A stretch of DNA of 64,000 nucleotides. Source: Lutjanus erythropterus (Eukaryota; Chordata; Actinopteri; Lutjaniformes; Lutjanidae). Location: the NCBI GenBank assembly GCA_020091685.1, contig CM034606.1:34429874-34493873 (forward strand), in the 5' to 3' direction. Position numbers and translations under genes: made by a program. The notes under the pieces are model-generated. The model was not told where the DNA came from and did no database searches. It was given only the letters and a program-made list of their open reading frames with translations. Positions 13,001 to 26,785 of the stretch are shown piece by piece; positions within the stretch are counted from its first letter, which is position 1; every line of letters begins with the position of its first letter.

Positions 13001-16000
13001 CAATGATCACCCTGAGGGCTGCTGCATCTGCAGATACAAACCCACTGACATCTGTGTTACCGACAGCCCCAGACGGACACGGCCATGTTGGAACACATGT
13101 TTACTGACTGTTTGGTTTTCTAACAGCTTGCTGAATATTTTTCCAGTCAAACAGTGAGTCTTACCAACAGCCTGACTCTCACTGGCGTCTTCACTTGTCT
13201 TGTGTCCTTCTCTGTACTTCTGCTGCTTGGCGCGAATTCTCTGCATCCTGAGAGAGGGGGACAGGAAAAAGAAGGACAGGAGACAGAAGAACAGAACCTT
13301 TACTCGCTTTTAGAGACACTTTGATGGAATTTATTAATTTATTCATTACATAAGATATTGAGTTTGTTATTTAATCTTTCATATTAAACACAACTTCAGA
13401 GTTTCTTCAGAGAGCAGTTTCTCTTTGCATATTTGCCAAAATGTTTATTGTTAAATACATTATATGGCCAAAGGTATGTGGACACACCTGTATTTTTGGT
13501 CTGTTTCTGTTTTTCTTTAGTTGGGCCCCTTCCAGTGAGTGCAAATCTTAACACCACATCATACAGTGATATTTTAAACAATAGTCTTCTTCCAAATTTG
13601 TATTGGCAGTTTGTGTTTTTCCTGGTCCTGTCAGCTCTACCAGTTTGCTGTGGAGGAACTTGACTGGCCTGCACCGAGTCCTGACCTCAACCCCATCCAT
13701 CACCTTTAAGATGAACTGGACATTTGGGAACAAAGGACCAAGGGAACACAGGATCTTGCGAACTATGAATTCTAGGAACTTAGGATCTTGGGAACCTGGG
13801 GCCCTGAGAACATGGGATCTTGGGATCATAGGACCCCAGGAACATAGGATCTTGGGAACATAGGACCCCAGGAACATAGGATCTTGGGAACATAGGACCC
13901 CAGGAACATAGGATGTTGGGAACATAGGATCTAGAGAACTGGAGATCCTAGGAACATAGGATCTCTTTGGAACATAGGAATTTGGGAACTTAAGACTCTG
14001 GAAACATGGGATCTTGGAAACTAAGGATCTTGGGAATAGATAGCACTGGGAACATAGGAGGTTGGGAACATAGGATCTAGAGAATTTAAGATCCTGGGAA
14101 CATGGAACCTTGCAAACTAAGGACCCCAGGAAAATAGGATCTTATGAACGTGAGCTTGTGAAACATAGGATCTTGGAAACTTTAGGATCTTGGGAATTGA
14201 GATGCTGGGAACAAAAGATCTTAGGAACCTAAGGCCAGAGATATACTTGTTGTTTAACCATGCGTTTACGTTTGCGTATGCATAGCATTAATTTCTGAGG
14301 ATGCGCACAACCATCGCTCCAAATGGACACAGGATACGCGAGGCAGCCATGAAGCGTAGGGGTGCATAGGGGTGCATAGGGGTGCGCAGGGGTTCATACG
14401 CAAACGCGCAGTTAAAAGCAAGTATATCTCCTGCATAAGACACTTTTTTGATGCACGAGTTTACTGTACTGTGAAAACTCACGATCTCTTGAGCTGTGAC
14501 AGAGATTTCCTCTCAGCTTGTTGGTGGAACTTAATGTTCTTGATGATGCTGGCTTTGAAGAGCTCAAAACCCCTGGAAGGAAGAAACAGCTGTCAGTGCA
14601 TTTATCAACGAATAACTGGAAAGCGAATATCCACAGCAGCTTCATTCCAATTAACAGAGAATAAAAACTACTTTTCTTTGTTAGCCCTTTAATAATGTGA
14701 TGACCACCCCTTTTCATTCATTCAGTCAGTAATAATCTGTACATTGTGTGCTACCTGGAGGCCTGTTTAGCAGAAGCCTGCAGCTCTGCCACCACATGCA
14801 GGAAGTAGAAACTGAGGAAGACCCTCCTCTGCAGCAACAGGCAGAGGAAACAGATACTGTCCCAGATGATCCCGGCCTCTTCTACAGGGAGGCTGCATGT
14901 CTTATCACTCACTGCTTTCGCTGTTAGGAGAAGAAATACACAGAAACACTTATGCACAGTCATAACTTCAGATAAAGAAGCCATCTAACATTAATATTTT
15001 TGTAATTTCTTGTATTGTTTAATACCAAATCATTTTCCCTTCATATACCAATCATGTACAGTATTCCACAATGCAATAATAAATCATTTGTGCTTAAACT
15101 GTTGTGGTGTACTGTTATTATTAAAGCACTTACGGTCATAGTATCCTTTGACTGTGCAGACCAAACTGAAGAGCTGAATGACCCAACAGAAGTTCTTCTG
15201 CATTTGAAACACAAACACACACGCCAGGATCTGAAACACAAACACACACAATGAGAAAGAGACAAAAACACAATTCACTTTTTTCTAGGTAAGGTCAGGG
15301 TTTGTACCTGCATCCATGTGTGGAGATTTCTATTTAAACTACTTAACAATGGCATTCCATAATACTAAAGAAGACTGTCCCATGATAAAACCAACAGCAG
15401 TAACAGTACTACAGTACTTTGGGTCCAACGTTGCACCAGAAAAGTAGATCCAGTGTTTGAGGAAAGTTAAAGGCAGTTACTCACAATCAGTCAAATGCTG
15501 AAGGTAATGTCACCATCAGTGACATTTTAAAAGCATTTTTTGATGGTGTGTGATTTAATAAGAATTCAACTCAGCAACAAATCAAAACAATCCAATGACA
15601 TGACAATGACAATACTGCTGGACTTGAAATAACTTTATTCATTCATTAATTAATTTATTCATTTATTTCATCAATTGAAATAAATAAATTACATTGTTCT
15701 TGCTTTAACTGAATCTCATCTAATTTAATTGAATCAAATTAATAATTTAAGTTGACTTTATTTAATTTTTTAATTCAAATTAATTTGATTTCCATGTTTT
15801 TGTTTTTTTGTAATTCAAATTAATTTAATGTAAATAATTGTCAATTCCACTTTTAATATAAGGTAATTTATTAAAATATTTTGTAATGAATTAAATTAAA
15901 CATAGACATGGTGGGTGAATCAGTTCAGAAACATGATGTCATCCATAGCAGCTTTGTGAAAAGATCTTCAGAGGAAACTCTGCAAAAAAACCTTGACCAC

Positions 16001-19000
16001 AATTTAACAGAACTCTTAAGATAAAGTTTCTCATTACTCAGCAACTCAAAAAACACGACTATTGTGGTTCCTGATTATTGTATTTGTATCTTCTTTCATA
16101 AAATAAGAACAAATGCTGAAATCAGTTGAAACAGACAGCAACCATTTATAACATGAGGTACAATAGAATTATGAAGATTTATGGACTGATGCAATCATAT
16201 AAACAGCTTCACCGAACATTTTTAATCAGTTTTTTCTATTATAATTTTACTAAATACTTGTTAAAAACATCCCTTCATCATCTGCTGATGTCCACAGTGT
16301 GTGCACCACAGTGTGCTTGTTGTTGTGTTTGCATGATTAAAATAGGGCTCTAAACTTCATCACCTCCCAGAATCTCATTTGTTTGAACACTTCATGCTGC
16401 TGATGTTTTTGTAGTTTATCTTTTACTGACTACAAAGACAAAAAGTTAGAGGGACCAAGATGCCTCTAAAAGCTGCAAACTAGCAAATGATGAGCTGTGT
16501 ACTTACTGATAACATGTTTTTAGATATGATGACTGCCACGTTATACATGATGAGACAGTCCCACAGGGCCAGGCGGGTCCTGGATGGTTTGACCAGCAGC
16601 TTCGTCCCAAACAGCAGGAAAAAGAAGCAGGCGAGCAGGTAGCCCAGTCCGAACACAGAGATCCTGGTGGCCCCCGTGATGAAGACCACCGACAGCACGA
16701 ACCAGAAGAGGTGACGGAACACCAGAACTTTGGCCATGTCCAGGTAACTCCTGCAGGAGGACGGGGACACGAAGACATCATGCTGAACTATTGAAAGTTT
16801 TGAATGATATATAGTACAGCTCATAGCAAATGATGACAGCAGACAAACACCTGGTTCAGCTGTGGATGATACAGTCATAAATCAGACAGACAGACATGTA
16901 TGTACCTGCAGTTAATAAAGTTTGGTGCGGGGTTAAACAGTCGACCCTCCATTGGGTCGGGGTCGTCCGTGTTCTCTCCTGCCAGAACCATCCACTCCTC
17001 TGTGTGCTCACACTCAAACACCTTCCACTGCTGAGACGCACACATCAGCAGCACAAAGTCCGCTGTGGACACACACAACAACACAATACACCTCCATCAT
17101 CATCATCACCATCATCATCATCATTAACAACATAAAACTGGAGAACTGACTGCTGTCTCAAAGCACCCACTCTGGTGCTGAGACAGACTTATGGAGCTCA
17201 TGTGACACTGACTTCAATAAAAACTGCTGAAGGTACAGAACAATTGCAACTGCTTTTATTACGCTTATTATTTCATTCAGTGTTTAGCTGCTGTCAGTGA
17301 AATTCAACACATCCTACAGATCTATTACGTGGATATCAAACCCGGACAAGGGAGCATTGTGCACTTTGAGCCAGTGGAAGGTTTTCAATAAGGGGTGCCA
17401 GCAGCAGCAGCTCACTGGCCCACTGGAAGACTTTGCGAGGTGTGAAAATCATGGAAAAGTCTTTAAATTCCTGATTTATTCTGTTGAAAATTGCTCTTAT
17501 TTCTCTGAGGAAATCTGAGGCTGTTCATCATCTGTTACGTAAACTCTTACCCTGTGAGTGTTTTCAGATTGTTTCTTTACAATGTGCGATTTGTGAAAAA
17601 ATCAGAAGTTAAAGCAGATGTTAAAGTAACATTTATAGAATAATTAGGAACTTTAATAAAACAATTTAGGAGCTAAGAGTTAAACACTGCATTTACAGGA
17701 ATATTTTTTATCCATATAAAAAAATCTTAGTTAATGACGTAGTGCGATATTGTCACTTGCATGCTTTGTGAATCTGGGCTTAACTGGATCAAGTGCCTCC
17801 TTTGTCACAATCAAAATGGTTGTAACCAGAACTTTTGGTCATAATTCAATTTCCCCCATTCTGAGCAATCCACAGACCCCTTGAGGGTCTACAGCAGTCA
17901 CTCCCAAAGTCTGGGTCGAGACCCACAAGTGGGTCACAGGAGATTTTATTTGGGTCCCCAAATAAAAAAAGACTATGGGAAAAAGATGTGCAAATGTAAA
18001 GTTTAGATCTGCAGGACACCTTTCATCAATGATTTAAAATGTACATCTTGTTTTACTGATGAGAGGAAAAACAAGAGCCTGTTAATTTTGTCTAAATGCA
18101 CTAATTTTGTCTCATTTCCTCTGTAGGCTAAAATGTTGTTTTATATAATATTATTTTCCTCATGAGAGAAAATAAAACAAAGGAGGTGGTTATTTTTCAT
18201 GTATAAAGTTTAAACATGTTTTCAATAATGTGTCAAGATAATATAAGGTGATGCAGAAACTTCAGGAACTCTTCTCACAATTTATTGATAAAGCCTATTG
18301 GAAAGTGGGCCACGAAGGTTTGACATTTTTAAAAAGTCTGTCCCCAGAAAAAAAGAAACACAGGTCTACATGACAGAGGGATAACTTTTGTCCCCACAAG
18401 AGATAAATAATAATTCAACAGAGGCAGAGGGGAGGAAATACCCCCCAGCAAATCACACTGAGCTTCTTTATACTGAAAAGTAGTGACGGACAAAGTGGAA
18501 CTGATTGAAATAAACTGGTTCACACAGTATTTCTGATGAAATGATACAGATAAATGAACGAATGAACTGACTCTGACAAAGACACAGAGAAGCACACAAA
18601 CTGACCTATGAGGTTTTTGGAGTTGGGTATAGTGTAGAAGTCGGGCAGATAGATCCATTTAATGAGGGCTGAGTTCATCAGCACTGGAGTGTTCCAGCGC
18701 CATGGGTAGTCTGCAGGAGAACACAGACACAGGACACACACACAGGTACAGGTTGGTGAGCAGCAGTAGACACAGTACACAATGTAATACAGTTACACAT
18801 TTGTACAGCAGTTCTATCTGATGCCATATGGGGAAACACCAAACTTTAACTCATAAACACAGGAGAATCATCCTGTTACAATGTAACACACTGAAGTTTC
18901 CACTTTGCATTCATTTCACGATAAATTGTAATTTCATTGTATGTAGCAGCCCAAGCAAAGGATGTGTGTGTATGTATGTGTGAGTGAGTGAGAGGGAGTT

Positions 19001-22000
19001 GTAGATATTTTTATCTACAAAATGGACAGATGTGAAACAGTCCAGGAACCACTGGAATATGGACACAACAGCCCAGTCTGATGGTTCAGCCAAAAGCTCA
19101 TGGATAAGAAATTAACCCCTGAGTGGGACGGTTCTTTGTGGTTCTTTCTTGTGGAGCATTTGTTTAAGAAACCCCAGGAGCCAGATGTGCTTTTTATGAG
19201 TTAGCGTACTATTTATCATGGAAACAGCGTCATATTAAAAATGGCACATTGCTGAAGTTGATAATGAGGACTGACCGATGCAGAGAGCAGGCGGGATGCC
19301 CACACACAGCAGGTACTGGTAGATCATGAAGATGGACAGGAAGAGACAATATTTGGGCCAGATCTGAGCGATAGCTGCCCGCCGCCGCCTCACCAAGATG
19401 GCTACCAACCAACAGCCGTGGATTATCACCAGGAAGTTCATCCGCTGGCCAATCACATTTACCGTCATCAGGAAGCAAATCTTGGAAAAAGAGGGGAGGT
19501 TTTTGGAGATTAAAATCAAATAAAAATAGAAACTCTAATTAAATGTTTTTTTTTCCTTCATTTACATCCATATTTTCTGGTCCAAACGGCCCCGGTGATC
19601 TCTATAGTTACCTCTAATCCAAACTTGTAGAAGGTGTAGTTGAGCAGGTACTTGAAGCAGGGGACCAGGCCCTGCTTCAGAGTGTCCCTGGTGGCTTTGG
19701 GAAACAGAGCGGGGATGGTGGGCGGAGATCGCTGGAGCTGACGGTAGTGATGAGCCTGGTGACGATACACTGTCGCCTCAAACACCAACAGCATCAGCAC
19801 TAATAGATGGTTCTGCAAGAGGACGTTCAGGACATGAGGTCAATGATAAGATGAAGTAACTGGGTCTTTAGATCAGCTGTGATGTGGAGCCAAAGCACTT
19901 TAATACATCAACAGACTCAATACATAAAGGAAAGACTCTGTTTGGGAACTTTTATCCAGGATTTACTCTAAAAATAAGAAAGTCTAGTCTTGGTCTAATC
20001 AGAGAAAGCTGTTTAACACTAACTGAAGATTCAGACAACAGTACTTACCGCAATCTCAACACAAAGAGACATACACATATACAATAAATTAATTTCCTGT
20101 TCTAACAGATCATGGAGGAGCCCCCTAAGTGTTCCAAGGGTTGGATGTGAAACATCCAGAGTACTGACTGAACTGTGAACTTAAATATAGTTGGGATTTT
20201 TAAACAGTTTTTATAGATATTTTTAAATATATTGTTTAAAGGTTGGTTCACCCAAATACCAAAACAGTTTTTTCCTCATTTACGCTTAGTAGTATCAACT
20301 AATCTAGTATATGGAAATAGTTTTGGTTTAATTTACCCAGGTTTTACAAAAGTCTAACAAATGAAAGTTTCTTTTTTATTTATTTATCCTTTTATTGTTT
20401 TTGTGTGCAGTAGTTTCATGTTGGAACTACTTTCTTTCTGGGAGAAAAAAAAGTAGTTGCATTAGATTCTATCATAGACAGAAAGTAGCTCCTACATGAA
20501 GTGAGTTTTTCAAATACATTTGAAGCTGAGTGCCAACTAGTCCCTTTATATTGCAGAGAAGGCAGACATCTCTATGGCTGATATCAAAACTGCAGCTCAC
20601 ACCAAAACTATCTAGAAGGATAAACAGCTCTACAGGCCAGGGGGAAAATATGTATTTTTGATTTTGAGGTGAACTGTTCCTTTAACACAAACCTCCCTCT
20701 CCAAAAACAGTGCAGACAGGGCAGAAATCTCAGTGAGAGAGAAAAAAAAAACAAAGTATCAGCATGTATTGTTACTGAGGGAAAAAATAGATATAGCATA
20801 TTAATATTACACACATACAGTACACTGTGTTTGTATTGTATATACACACATGGGAGAATTCTTACTGGAACCACATCTATGAAACATACAGTACATTGAA
20901 CACACCTTGCTGTATCCCAGTACAGTAGCATCTTTCCTGATGCCGAACCATTTGGCTGGATCCACCGGCTCCTTATACAGAGTGGAGTTCATCATCTCCT
21001 CTGGTAACAGGTTGGTCTGATTTGGCTGTGAGGAAAAGACAAAGTCAACACATCATAGTCAGGATGATCAACAGCTTATCACTGGAGCATGATGCTTCTT
21101 TCTTTCATAGAAGACAAAGTGGGAATAATCCACTCATAATGTCCACTGAGCACCAGATGTGGATGAATCCACCACAGAAAATGGAAATTTCCTTCTGTTT
21201 GAGTAAAATATGTGTCAGCTGTTTTAGGAAATTACTGAAATTCTAAGTTCTAGAGGTTTTTTCTTTCCATAACAGAAGTGTGAAAGTCTTTTGATCACTC
21301 TGAACCTTGTACCTACACTGTAAAAAAAGAAAAAGTTGAGAAAACTCAAAATTTCAAGGCAACACGTTACAATAGATTTTTGAGTTTTGAGCCCAACTCA
21401 AACTCTAAAGTTTTGAAATAAACTTTAAAAAGTTTTGCTGACCTATAATCTTTAGTTGAGATCATGTTTCGTCTTTAGATAAACTTGAATTAATTTACTT
21501 AGCATTTTTTAAAATACGTCTTGAGTTTCTAAAATTCAAAGCTTTAAGTTTATCCATAAAAAAGAAAAGTATCTAAAAAAAAAAAAAATCAGCAGTTGGT
21601 AAAACATTTTCAAAACTTAAGAATTTGAATTTGGGCTCGAAACTCAAAAATCTATTGCAGCATGTTGCAGTCGTCTCATCTATTTTTTATTTATTATTTT
21701 TTTTACAGTGCATCTGTTGAACTGAATTAAATGTATATGAACATCCACATCCCAATTTTCTAAAATGACCAAATCAATGTGACCCAAGTCACAAAAAGCC
21801 TTATAAATAAGTTCTGGTAAGAGTTCATTTGTGCACAAATTAATGTTCCTGAGCATTTTTACTGCTATTTTTGCATCACCCTGTATTTTCTTGAGGCTTT
21901 ATTGAAAACATATATACATGTTAAAACTTTGTAAATGAAAAATACATTCATTTAGGCTGAGTTAACAGACCAGCACCTTGTTTTTATTTCCTCTCATCAG

Positions 22001-25000
22001 GAAAACAACACAGGACAGTTTAGCCTCCTTAGTACATGAAATAAAATAAGTGCATTTAGATGGAATTAAGAGGTTGTTTTTTCCTCCCATCAGGAAAACA
22101 ATGAACACATTTAAATGCTTTATAAAAGTTGTACTTTAGATATAAATCTCAAATTTGCAGAATTTCCTCCATTTATTTCAGGACCCAGATAAAATCTCTT
22201 GTGACCCACCTGTGGGCCCAAACCCACGCTTTGGTAAAGACTGTGTTCGACTGTACTGTTGGCATAATGCAGACATTCAATGAAAAAGGAAAATAACTTA
22301 TTTCAACCTAATTTTAGCAATGATTTTTTCAATATTGAGCAGCACATCAGAGTTTCCATGTTTAGGTGAAGTGTTCCTCTGTGAGAGGCTGAGAGTAAAA
22401 CTGGTTGAGCAGGAGTGTGGAAAAACTCCTGTTCCATATCAAGCCTGATGCGTTGTAAACAACTCTAATTGCAGACATACAGTGGTAAGATTGAACAGAT
22501 TACTGTACACCACCACAACAAGAGACATTCAACCCCCTCAGCTGGCATGTGTGTGTGTTTAGCAGCTATTAGTTTCACCACGGGGGCAACCGAGGCCGTG
22601 TCCAGACTCAGCACAAACGTGCCACATTATTGTTCTAATAAAGCTTTGGTCTTTGATGTGGTGTGTGTGTGTGTGAGGGACGGATTCACTGATACTCCTG
22701 TTCCGCTGCAGCTCTTTGACCCCTGGGCGTCCATGATCAGAGGAATAAGGCTGGCATATGTTTTGTGACCAGAGCCTGGTTCAAAATCCCCAAATCACTG
22801 CAAACATCTTTGAATTATCAGTGAATCAAAAAGGTCTGCTGCTCCGCTGAATGAGAAACAACCAAAACACCAGGGATGCCCCTGAATCAAAATACATCAT
22901 TTCGGAAAACACCGATAATGTGATGAAAACATCACATTTATTCTATCTAAAGTTGCTTTTAGCATTTTCTGACATTATTAATCAATTAACTGAGGAAAAT
23001 AATCACCCAATTAATCAACTATGAAAATAATCATTAGTTGCAACTCTAGGACGTGTTTCTCATTTAAAAAGTTTCAGTGTGTATATGTTTTTGATAAAAA
23101 GCATCAAGGTAAAAAAGGGTGATGCAAAAATGGCCAGGAAGGTTAATTTATGCACAAATGAACTATTACCAGAATTTATCTATAAGGTTTGTTCTGAACT
23201 GGGTCACGATGGTTTGTAATTTCAAAATACTGGGTCCCCGGGAAAAAGTTGAGGAAGTGCTGGTATAAATAAGTGGATGACACAGAAAACACTGCAAAGT
23301 GAGAAAACAAAACCAAATACAGAAACACAGCCTGATACAGAGACACTGCAAGCTGCACTGGAGGCAACAGAACTGAGTTACACACTGGACATTTCAAGGG
23401 GACACGAACTTTTACTTGTGATGGAGGATTTTTACATTGTGGTACTGTAAGACAGGAACTTTTTTTATGGAGGGGCAGTCTGGGAAATGCAGTACACCTG
23501 ACACTACACTACACTACACTGCAGCCTGGGTAAATGAAGATTATTTTGGGGGCATTTTTGTCTTTATTTGATAGTGGCAGCCAAAGATATGACAGGAAAG
23601 GGGGAAAAGAGAGAAGGGATGACACGCAGAAAATGGGCCACAGGCAGGAGTCGAAGCAGCAGTCACTGCAGAGGACTGACAGCCTCAGTACATGTGACAC
23701 ACGCTCCACTGACTGAGCTACAGTGACTGTACGTCTTTATTCATTTACTTTACCTTCAGAACCAGACAGTCCCATTGGTAGCTTCCACAAGTTCTTTCTT
23801 ACCATTGAAGCAAAATAATTGAATGATTGAATGAATCATAACTCTTGTAACAGATACTGTTAATGAAGCGAATGCGTGTGCAGACATGTCTTACCAGGCT
23901 ACAGTTACTGGAGTACTCGACTGGGTTGACGACGCTGAGCTGGTACAGCATCTTACACACAATGATGACACACACCCACACTGTGGACAGACAGGAAGCC
24001 ATGGGTCTGAAGCGACTGTAGGGCATCGCCAGAGACCACAACACCACCAGCACCAGGTTCATCACAGACGGCTACACATAAACACACAAAAAGAACAGCA
24101 TTGAGGTCATTACACACTCATGAAAAATGAACATGTTCAAGATTATATGAAGTATGATATTTGTTTAGGTCGTTCATCTCCGAGGTTAAGTTTTTGTGTC
24201 ACTCCTTTCACATACACAGCAGCCATTCCTACAGACTTTACCTCTTGAAGTGCGACCCACACAGAGAAGAAGGCCACCATCTTGAGGATGTGCAGCTCCA
24301 GAAGCCTCCAGAGAAACACCTGAACTTTGGTGAGAATGTCCGAGAACCTTCTGGACAGAACCAGTAACCTGTCCATCACCAGACCCCACTTACTGGGCAC
24401 CAACTCCACTGAGGGACGGGAGACTGAGAGTGAGAGGATAAGAATAAGGAACAGTAGAAACAGAAAAACAGAAAAGAACTGAGAAGAATTTTTTGCTGTC
24501 TTGAGTGTACTTGCATAGACACGCCACCAAAAGTCAGATAAATAAAAGACGTTTTTACAAGAAATAAAAACACTCATGTAAGCTTCTTGAAATTCACAAC
24601 AGAAGCAACACTTCAGCAGAAGTATCCGGTCCACAGCCCTGACTTCATTACAGCCATCACTGTTCCAGAGCCAGCTTCAATTTCTATTTATCAATCCTTT
24701 ATTTTTGTTTTCCTCACCAAAGCTTTATATGACCATAGAGTAACTGGCAGACTCATGAGAATAATGGTTACTACTATAACAGAGGTACATGCAAATGTGG
24801 CCATCAGTGGTTCACATAAACTGTATTACCTATGACAGTATTACACTCAGCAACAATAAAAAACGAAGTGCAGGGATTGGATTAAGTGCAGCAGACCTTG
24901 AGACAGTCACTGCATACAACATCTTCCCGCCACCCAACCCGACCAGTCAGACCAAACAGCACCACAAGCGGTGCAACTACCCCAGGAAGAGAAGGAAGAG

Positions 25001-26750
25001 TGTCATGATAAGGGCTAAGCTAACCCAAGCTAAGTCTACTTCTGCCTAATGTTTGTTCATAAAAAAGTAAAATGGATGAAATGAAACAAAGGCTGGAAAC
25101 AACTTAGACAGACACAACACCAAAAATATCTGCGTGTGATCCAGAACATCGCCGACTATAAAAGCAGGAGGAGCGCTCACATCCTCCTAAGGCCACGGTG
25201 CCGGATGAAGTATTTAATGTTCACTTTAATCTCTGCATCAAAGAGTGAACTGTCAAGTCCATAATAATGGAAATACATGAGAAATGCTGCAAAAACTGTG
25301 CCATATTTAGCACTGACTGAGGCGTGGCACTGATCCACACAATGATATATGAGGGGAAGTATATAAAAGAAGTGCTACTTATAAGTTAGATGCCTGTTCA
25401 TACATAATAACTACACATTATAAAGCACCATAACTTGAATACAGTTGTTGACTACTCTAACACCATAATGCACAGGAAAATTTGATTATATAGTTCAGAA
25501 TGGTGTTGTTAAGTAGTTTATGATCATAAACATCGGAATATAATTACTTATTTGTGTGTCAATATAAATTGCCATTGTCCACTGCTCATTAACTTTGCAG
25601 CATTTTTGTTTAAATTTGTGATCTTTTCACCTTTATTGCTGAAACAAGTATTACCTACAGCAGAAATACACACGCAGGGATTAAATTAAATGGACCTTGA
25701 GACAATCACTCAGGAAGAAAGCTAAACTAACCCAGCTTCACAGGCTGCAAAGAGCCGGAGCGCTGCCATCAGCTGTGAGGCCACATGGTCAGATAAGGTA
25801 AACACATTTCATGCTCGCTTTGCTCTCCTCAGCAAGCAGCTATCAATCATAATGCAAATATACAACTAATGCTGTTAACAGTGTACCATATTAAGCATTA
25901 AATGAGGCATTGAGGTGAGAGAGTGATCAGTGATCAGTTTTGTAAAGGTAGTGGTGCTTCACAGTTAAGATTCCTGTTCTTACATGGTAATTACACATTA
26001 TAAAGTAACATGAATACATTTATTGACTATTCTGATGAACATCTAAATGCAAACTTGTGATTATAATTAGTAAGTAGCTTGTAATAATAAATAAAGGAGC
26101 AACATGAATAATAATTTATGTGTCACTATAAACTGTTTGTTTTCTTTTCTACCTTCATCTTCAGATTCCTCATCGATGTTGGTCACCAGATCTTCCTCTT
26201 CAGAGTTCACCTCCACATTACCAGAGTCAGTCTGCTCAGTCTTCTCACTGCTCTTCTCCCTGGAGACAGAGTGTCTCATTAATTATTGCAAAAGGAGAAA
26301 CACAGTTGTCCTCGAAAATACATGATAGCAGGAAACATCACCACAAAAAACACAGGTTTGAAAACAAACAGTCAGGCTTGGGGAGTAACAGATTACATGT
26401 AGCAGGATTATGTAATCTGGACAGAAAAAAGTAACACATTCCATTACAGTTACAGATAAATAAAATGAAATCAGATTACAGATTACAATTTTAAAATACA
26501 GAATGACATACTACAGTACGCATGGCCTCTAGTGAAAAAATGCTTCACTTGATGGAAATTTAGACATTTTTTGTCTTGATATCAATCAATAAACCAATAA
26601 ACTGTGCACAACAAAGGAAGAAACAGCTGAACAAACAAATAAACCTAAAACCTAAAAGAAATATAAAACACATAGAGCTGCAATGATTCCTTTACTGTTA
26701 ACAGACTATTAAATTAATCTGCATCTAGTTTGATAATTGATTTGTTTTGA

Positions 26751-26785
<35 letters not shown>

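Noticed and set aside
13548..13925. 125-codon minus frame and 86-codon plus frame with repeating peptides
   Set aside because: Product of the 15-bp minisatellite, whose unit length is a near multiple of three. No start context or domain.
23703..23720. A genuine tRNA gene
   Set aside because: The cloverleaf cannot be completed: A- and B-box-like words are present but the body and tail are those of a SINE.
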